The notes under the pieces are model-generated. The model was not told the origin of the DNA. It did not search any database and saw only the letters and a program-made list of their open reading frames with translations. A program made the position numbers and the translations under genes. From Bacteroidota bacterium (GTDB lineage Bacteria > Bacteroidota > Bacteroidia > Chitinophagales > Saprospiraceae): DNA of 64,000 nucleotides. Shown here piece after piece: positions 59,618 through 64,000 of this stretch. The stretch covers positions 1 to 64,000 of the forward strand of contig WGNL01000014.1 in the NCBI GenBank assembly GCA_016124585.1. The letters are read 5' to 3'. Position 1 is the first letter of the stretch, and the number at the start of each line of letters is the position of its first letter.

Positions 59618-60211
59618 TTACAAACTCCAAACCCTACCCACATCTGCCAACGGAATACACCCAAGGTAATCTCCCGGTACGGGGTCGTAGTTCAGCACCT
59701 TCATTCCAACCTCTTCGGAAGTGCAATAGCCCCAGAGCATCAGCGATTTCATAGAGCGGTAAAACCCAACAGGCTTCTGCTCCCCAACGGCAGTGCCCCA
59801 AACCTTGCCATTGTACTTGGGTGAATTGGCTTCCTCAGATTTCAGAAACTCTGTCCTTTTGGCAGCATCCAATTCAGCGAAAGGCTTGCCGAACTTGCTC
59901 TTGCACCTTTCATCGAAGGCTGCCATGTCGGCCACGAGTGCTTTTTGCCCCGCTTCATTGTAGAGCTTTGCGAAGACGGTGTCCATGAAGATGTCCGTTT
60001 TCACATCCAGCCCGCCGGGTGTGGTTGTCTTGGGTAAAACAGTATCCACCAGCGCCGAAATCAGCTGGGTTTGGTCATTGTTTAGAAAAATAGGTTGCCA
60101 GCTAAGCCTTGGCTCCGATTTACAGGACTGCAAAATGGAAAACATGGAGCCAGTGAGCAAGGATGCGCCGCCAAACAAGGCCGTATTTTTAATGGCTTCT
60201 CTTCTGTTCAT
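59618..60211 (-). CDS. Gluconate 2-dehydrogenase subunit 3 family protein
   Basis: The product has 197 residues. The N-terminus has a twin-arginine-type signal (MNRREAIKNTALFGGASLLTGSMF) followed by a possible lipobox (ILQSC). The body has LISALVDTVLPKTTTPGGLDVKTDIFMDTVF, typical of the small subunit of membrane-bound sugar-acid dehydrogenases, and KSLMLWGYCTSEEVGMKVLNYDPVPGDYLGC. It starts 3 bp after the stop of the GMC oxidoreductase gene, its presumed catalytic partner. Confidence 0.9.
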   Translation of the reverse strand: MNRREAIKNTALFGGASLLTGSMFSILQSCKSEPRLSWQPIFLNNDQTQLISALVDTVLPKTTTPGGLDVKTDIFMDTVFAKLYNEAGQKALVADMAAFDERCKSKFGKPFAELDAAKRTEFLKSEEANSPKYNGKVWGTAVGEQKPVGFYRSMKSLMLWGYCTSEEVGMKVLNYDPVPGDYLGCIPLADVGRVWSL

Positions 60212-60214
60212 TGC

Positions 60215-61924
60215 TTAGAGGTTTTGCTTTTTAAGTTCCGAAATAGCATGGGATGCCGCACGGGCACTCAAGGCCATATAGGTCAGTGAAGGGTTGACAC
60301 ATGAATTGGAGGTCATACAGGCACCATCCGTTACGAAGACGTTTTTGCAGTCGTGGATTTGGTTGGTGGCATTCAACACGGAGGTTTTGGGGTCACGACC
60401 CATGCGGGCAGTGCCCATCTCGTGGATGCCATAGCCCAGTTCGTGCTTGTTGTCGAAGCCAACGATGTTTTTCAATCCGCATTTCTCCAGCATTTCCAAG
60501 GCGTCCTCCTGAATCTGCTTGTTGAGTGCCAATTCGTTCGCTTTGTATTCTGCGTCAATGGCCAGCGTGGGCTGCTTCCATTTGTCGAGGTTTTGGGTGT
60601 CTAATGAGACTTGGTTTTCATGGTAAGGCAAGCACTCCGCAAAGCCAGTGATGAAAAATTCCCACTGACCGGGGTCTTTGATGAGGTTGTCCTTGAACTC
60701 TGCACCAAAGCCATCCTCGTTGGCACCACCGCCCCAGCCGGGTCGGGACGCGCCACCTTGGTAGCCAAAGCCTCTGACAAACTTGTCCGATTTCGTCTTT
60801 TCATCAATGTTCCAATAACGGGGTATGTAAATCCCGTTCGGGCGTCGGCCTTTGTAGTACATATCCTCAAAGCCTTCCCAGTTGCCCATCGCACCGACAC
60901 GGTAAGTGTGGTCCATGAGATTGTGACCAAGTTCGCCACTATCATTTCCAAGGCCGTTCGGGAAGCGGTTGGAAGTCGAATTCATCAATATCTGCGTGGT
61001 ACTGAGCGTCGAGGCATTGCAGAAGATAATTTTCGCATGATATTCATGCATTTCTCCCGTTTCGGAATCAATCACTTTCACGCCTGACGCACGATTGGTT
61101 TTTTCATCAAAAACGATGGATTGGACGATGGAAAATGGGCGCATCGTCAGATTACCCGTAGCGTTGGCAGCAGGCAAAGTCACGGCATTGCTACTAAAAT
61201 AGGCACCAAACGGACAGCCCCGGTCGCAGCGGTTGCGGGATTGGCACTTGCCCCGGCCATTATGCTCAACGGTCAAGTGCGCTACTCGGCCAATTATCAA
61301 ATTCCTGCCCGGGAATTCCTTTTCGAGTCGTTGCTTCACCTCTTTTTCCACGCAGTTCAACTGCATCGGTGGCAAAAAGTGGCTGTCGGGCAACTGTGGC
61401 AAACCAAGTGCCTCGCCGCTAATGCCCGCATATTTTTCCACGTGGGTGTACCACGGTTCAATGTCCTTATAACGGATAGGCCAATCCACGCCGTGACCGT
61501 CCTTGGCGTTGGCCTCAAAGTCGAGGTCACTCCAGCGGTAAGTTTGCTTGCCCCAAAGCAGCGAACGCCCACCCATCTGGTGTGCCCGTATCCAAAGAAA
61601 AGGTTTGACCTCCGTGTAGGGATTTTCCTCGTCGTTGGCGAAGAAATGCTTGTTGTTCTCCCCCACGAAGCCACTGCGGATGGCCTTGTAATGCTTCTTC
61701 TGGTCTTCCGGCCCGATGGCACCACGAAGTTCCAAGTCCCACGATTCATTGTTCATCGTAGGGTAATCCTTGATGTGTTCGACCATGCGCCCCCGCTCCA
61801 GCACGAGGGTTTTTAGGCCCCCTTCGCAGAGTTCCTTGGCGGCCCATCCGCCGCTCATCCCCGAGCCAATGACGATGGCATCGTAGGTCATGTCTTTTTT
61901 TGCGTCAATATTGAAATTCGGCAT
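60215..61924 (-). CDS. GMC-family FAD oxidoreductase (large subunit)
   Basis: The ATG at 61924 is preferred: an upstream start at 62032 would overlap the mevalonate-pathway gene and add residues without family likeness. The product has 569 residues. The FAD-binding loop is YDAIVIGSGMSGGWAAKELCEGGLKTLVLERG. RCDRGCPFGAYFSSNAV is a Cys motif common in gluconate-dehydrogenase-type GMC proteins. The C-terminus has HEMGTARMGRDPKTSVLNATNQIHD and DGACMTSNSCVNPSLTYMALSARAA, with active-site His/Asn candidates. With the small subunit it should oxidise a sugar, sugar acid or alcohol in the periplasm or at the membrane. The substrate cannot be told. Confidence 0.9.
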   Translation of the reverse strand: MPNFNIDAKKDMTYDAIVIGSGMSGGWAAKELCEGGLKTLVLERGRMVEHIKDYPTMNNESWDLELRGAIGPEDQKKHYKAIRSGFVGENNKHFFANDEENPYTEVKPFLWIRAHQMGGRSLLWGKQTYRWSDLDFEANAKDGHGVDWPIRYKDIEPWYTHVEKYAGISGEALGLPQLPDSHFLPPMQLNCVEKEVKQRLEKEFPGRNLIIGRVAHLTVEHNGRGKCQSRNRCDRGCPFGAYFSSNAVTLPAANATGNLTMRPFSIVQSIVFDEKTNRASGVKVIDSETGEMHEYHAKIIFCNASTLSTTQILMNSTSNRFPNGLGNDSGELGHNLMDHTYRVGAMGNWEGFEDMYYKGRRPNGIYIPRYWNIDEKTKSDKFVRGFGYQGGASRPGWGGGANEDGFGAEFKDNLIKDPGQWEFFITGFAECLPYHENQVSLDTQNLDKWKQPTLAIDAEYKANELALNKQIQEDALEMLEKCGLKNIVGFDNKHELGYGIHEMGTARMGRDPKTSVLNATNQIHDCKNVFVTDGACMTSNSCVNPSLTYMALSARAASHAISELKKQNL

Positions 61925-61982
61925 GTTGAATTGGAAATGTTTAGCGACAATATTAGTGAGAAAAAATTCAAATCTCAAACCC

Positions 61983-63077
61983 TTACACCTGTTCTGGCCC
62001 ATTCCCCACCCAGTCCTCCAGGTATTTTTCATCTTCGCAAAGCGGCTTTAATTCTTCTTCGATAAAGCCCCGCACCTCGTGGATAATACCTTCAGGGTAA
62101 AGCACATGCAAGTTTGGTCCGGCGTCCAAGCTGAAATAAACTGGGTGTTTCGTATCTGCCCGGTATTGGCGGAGCCGCTCAATCATTTCCAGCGTATTGG
62201 GTTTCAGCAAAATATACGACGGATTGCTGCTCATCATCAATCCGTGCAGGGTCAGTGCCTCGCTTTCGGCGATGCGCCCGAATTCTTCCAAATCTCCCGT
62301 GCGCAGTGCCGGAATCAGGCGGCTGAGGTTGCGCTTGGCATCGGCATAGCGGACCTCAGCGAAAGGGTGGTTTTCCATCAGGCTGTGGCCCGCCCGGCTG
62401 CTCACGCTTTTGGTCGCAGTACTGGCAATCAGGATGTCGTCATGCATATCTGAAAAAACCGAGTGCAGCCCCTCACCCATTGGCACAGCGAAGAGATTGG
62501 AAGAGCCTGTTACCTCCCCTGTTTCACCCCAGAGCGCAGCCTTCGAAAAAATAGAGCGGCAGGCGCTGCCAGAACCCAACCTCGCCACATAGCTGGCCTT
62601 CCTGTCGAATTCCGCATCGTCGTCCAGCGTCTCGAAAAGCTCATGTTCTAACGAAGTCAGGCAGAGCGCCAATGCACTCATGGACGAAGCCGAAGAGGCG
62701 ATACCCGCCGAGTGCGGGAAAGAGTTTCCGGTGTAAATGGTCAAATCCAATTGCCGAAGGAAGGGGAAAATGTCCGTCACGCTTTCGAGGTATTTCACCA
62801 GCTTCTCCTTGAACGGTTCGTTGGCCTCTTGATGGAAAAAAAACTCAAGGGAAATGCCGGATTCGCTGGTCTCCCGTGGGCGGTATTCGAGCAGCATCTC
62901 CGTGAAACTGCTGCTCAGGGTCAGGCTCAGCGAAGGGTTTTTGGGCAGCTGTTGGCCGTACTTCCCCCAATACTTCACGATGGCGAGGTTCGATGGGCTG
63001 CGCCAAGTGATTTCGCCGGGTTCGAGGTCGGAGGTTTCGAGGATGAGGTTCGGGTTTTTGTAATCAATGTTGGACAT
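61983..63077 (-). CDS. mvaD: Diphosphomevalonate decarboxylase
   Basis: The product has 364 residues. It converts mevalonate diphosphate to isopentenyl diphosphate using ATP, the last step of the mevalonate pathway. WRSPSNLAIVKYWGKYGQQLPKNPSLSLTL is the N-terminal GHMP signature. SFPHSAGIASSASSMSALALCL is the ATP-binding loop. YVARLGSGSACRSIF carries the substrate loop with conserved Ser/Arg. YFSLDAGPNLHVLYP contains the conserved catalytic Asp. Its presence suggests isoprenoids are made by the mevalonate route, as in many Flavobacteriia and Saprospiria. Confidence 0.9.
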   Translation of the reverse strand: MSNIDYKNPNLILETSDLEPGEITWRSPSNLAIVKYWGKYGQQLPKNPSLSLTLSSSFTEMLLEYRPRETSESGISLEFFFHQEANEPFKEKLVKYLESVTDIFPFLRQLDLTIYTGNSFPHSAGIASSASSMSALALCLTSLEHELFETLDDDAEFDRKASYVARLGSGSACRSIFSKAALWGETGEVTGSSNLFAVPMGEGLHSVFSDMHDDILIASTATKSVSSRAGHSLMENHPFAEVRYADAKRNLSRLIPALRTGDLEEFGRIAESEALTLHGLMMSSNPSYILLKPNTLEMIERLRQYRADTKHPVYFSLDAGPNLHVLYPEGIIHEVRGFIEEELKPLCEDEKYLEDWVGNGPEQV

Positions 63078-63245
63078 GCAGTTTTGATTTTGTTTGGGGG
63101 TAAAGGTAGATAAGCACCCCTACTTTCCCAAAAAACTCAAAAAAGCCAACAACAGTGTTAGAGTGCCTCAAATTTGGGGCAGGCTACTTTTATTTTACAA
63201 AGAAAGGAATATGGAATTGCGGCTCCCGCTCTTGCTTTAGCCGAT

Positions 63246-64000
63246 TTATGCTTCTGATAAATCCGGTGTCTGGTTTTCTACCATTGGCAAGTCAATGATA
63301 AACTTACTGCCCTTGCCCAAAGCAGAATCCAGGTAAATGGTTCCATGGTGTTTTTCCACTATTTTTTTGCACAGCGAAAGTCCCAAACCCGTACCCAGGT
63401 ATTCGCTGGAAGTGTGGAGCCGCTTGAAATGCTCAAAAACATAGTCTTGGAATTTAGGCTCTATCCCTATTCCATTATCAGCGAATATAATGCGCAATGG
63501 CCCTTCTGGGCTGGCTTCTGACGAGATATTAATCTTGGGTACTTCCGACTTGTTGTATTTGATGCCGTTTTGAATAAGGTTCTGGAACAGCAGCGTGAAT
63601 TCTACGTCGTTGCAATAATACTCGGGCAGGGGGGTGTGGATGATTTCGGCATTGCGCTCCGCAATTTCCAAGTTCAGGTTGGTGATCGCCATGTCGAGCA
63701 ATTGGCCAAGGTTATGCGCTTTTTTGGTGGCATAAATATCACCGTTGATACTGGAAACCTCCAAGATGCCCTGAATCAGATAATGCATTTGCTCGGCTCC
63801 TCTTCTGGCATAGCCGATATGATTGAGGAGGTTGGAATAATTCCCCCTTTGGATATCCCGTTCGATGAGTCCAATAAAGCTAGAGATATTGCGGAGCGGT
63901 GATTTCAGGTCATGCGATGCGATATAGGTAAACCGCTCCAGCTCTTCGGTCGTAGCTTTCAATGAAACGTAGTTCCGCTCTAAATTTTCAATCAAAAACA
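63246..64000 (-). CDS. Sensor histidine kinase, C-terminal part (runs off the window)
   Basis: The frame is open to the right edge, so the N-terminus with the sensor domains lies outside the window; no start is called. The visible 251 residues begin with a coiled-coil linker (NLERNYVSLKATTEELERF). HisKA follows with YIASHDLKSPLRNISSFIGLI (phosphoacceptor His). HATPase_c has LFQNLIQNGIKYNKSE, IIFADNGIGIEPKFQDYVFEHFKRLH and GTGLGLSLCKKIVEKHHGTI. The type resembles PAS/GAF-containing hybrid or phytochrome-like kinases of Bacteroidota. No regulator gene is next to it within the window. Confidence 0.9.
   Translation of the reverse strand, partial: FLIENLERNYVSLKATTEELERFTYIASHDLKSPLRNISSFIGLIERDIQRGNYSNLLNHIGYARRGAEQMHYLIQGILEVSSINGDIYATKKAHNLGQLLDMAITNLNLEIAERNAEIIHTPLPEYYCNDVEFTLLFQNLIQNGIKYNKSEVPKINISSEASPEGPLRIIFADNGIGIEPKFQDYVFEHFKRLHTSSEYLGTGLGLSLCKKIVEKHHGTIYLDSALGKGSKFIIDLPMVENQTPDLSEA

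Noticed and set aside
61925-62032. An upstream start for the GMC oxidoreductase
   Set aside because: The extension overlaps the end of the diphosphomevalonate decarboxylase gene and has no similarity to the family.

Overview
The window is a 64 kb chromosomal segment of a Bacteroidota bacterium, most likely of the Saprospiria type. Three things point there: secreted proteins ending in type IX secretion (T9SS) sorting domains; families restricted to this phylum (DUF2480, DUF4199, Porin_10, an unnamed acidic family at 34862-35200); and promoters of the TAnnTTTG type with little use of Shine-Dalgarno sites. The core regions look to be in the mid-to-high 40s percent GC by eye, with AT-rich exceptions at about 0.3-1.0, 40.8-42.6 and 53.5-54.4 kb. 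I found no rRNA, tRNA, CRISPR array, transposase or integrase.

Layout. 0-3.3 kb: direct repeats, then a leftward module with a beta-barrel protein and a T9SS-secreted metzincin protease, bounded by complementary 10-bp boxes and an integron-like hairpin. 3.3-12.4 kb: a small HTH regulator, a DUF1080 protein, an amino-acid dehydrogenase, an OmpA-family protein, a hydroxyacyl-CoA dehydrogenase/thioesterase pair, an M1 peptidase and an HtrA protease. 12.6-15.7 kb: a leftward cluster (unknown membrane protein, scpB, DUF2480, lytic transglycosylase). 15.9-18.9 kb: a histidine kinase and its response regulator, separated by a lipoprotein gene that carries an in-frame stop near its end. 18.9-24.9 kb: alpha/beta hydrolase, PA14-OmpA protein and a 1275-residue secreted serine protease. 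25.0-33.7 kb: fumarylacetoacetase, two methyltransferases, an ABC exporter with a His-rich loop, a putative porin and an alpha-L-fucosidase. 33.7-40.6 kb: NYN-domain protein, ribosome hibernation factor, RelA/SpoT, DUF4199, an M28 peptidase and AroA.

40.7-43.3 kb is the main accessory stretch. Two AT-rich membrane-protein genes each sit in a cassette-like unit whose first bases are complementary to the bases just after (or at the end of) the gene, followed by a hairpin. Next comes a nine-unit, 21-bp tandem repeat that also reads as a leucine heptad coiled coil. 43.3-53.5 kb holds large surface proteins: a choice-of-anchor-B protein with ten PKD domains in five alternating pairs, and a 1643-residue protein with four CxLC repeats and a twin D-x-N-x-D-G/YQGPxND C-terminus. 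54.4-64 kb: a GH3-family enzyme, an alpha-glucan phosphorylase homologue lacking the usual PLP lysine, a DMT protein, an XdhC protein, a GMC oxidoreductase with its small subunit, diphosphomevalonate decarboxylase and the end of a histidine kinase.

The most noteworthy signals are the hairpin-ended gene modules with matched boundary boxes, a palindrome-plus-promoter layout that occurs twice (once with no gene downstream), the 21-bp repeat array, the interrupted lipoprotein gene, and a series of long imperfect intergenic hairpins, each with its own sequence.
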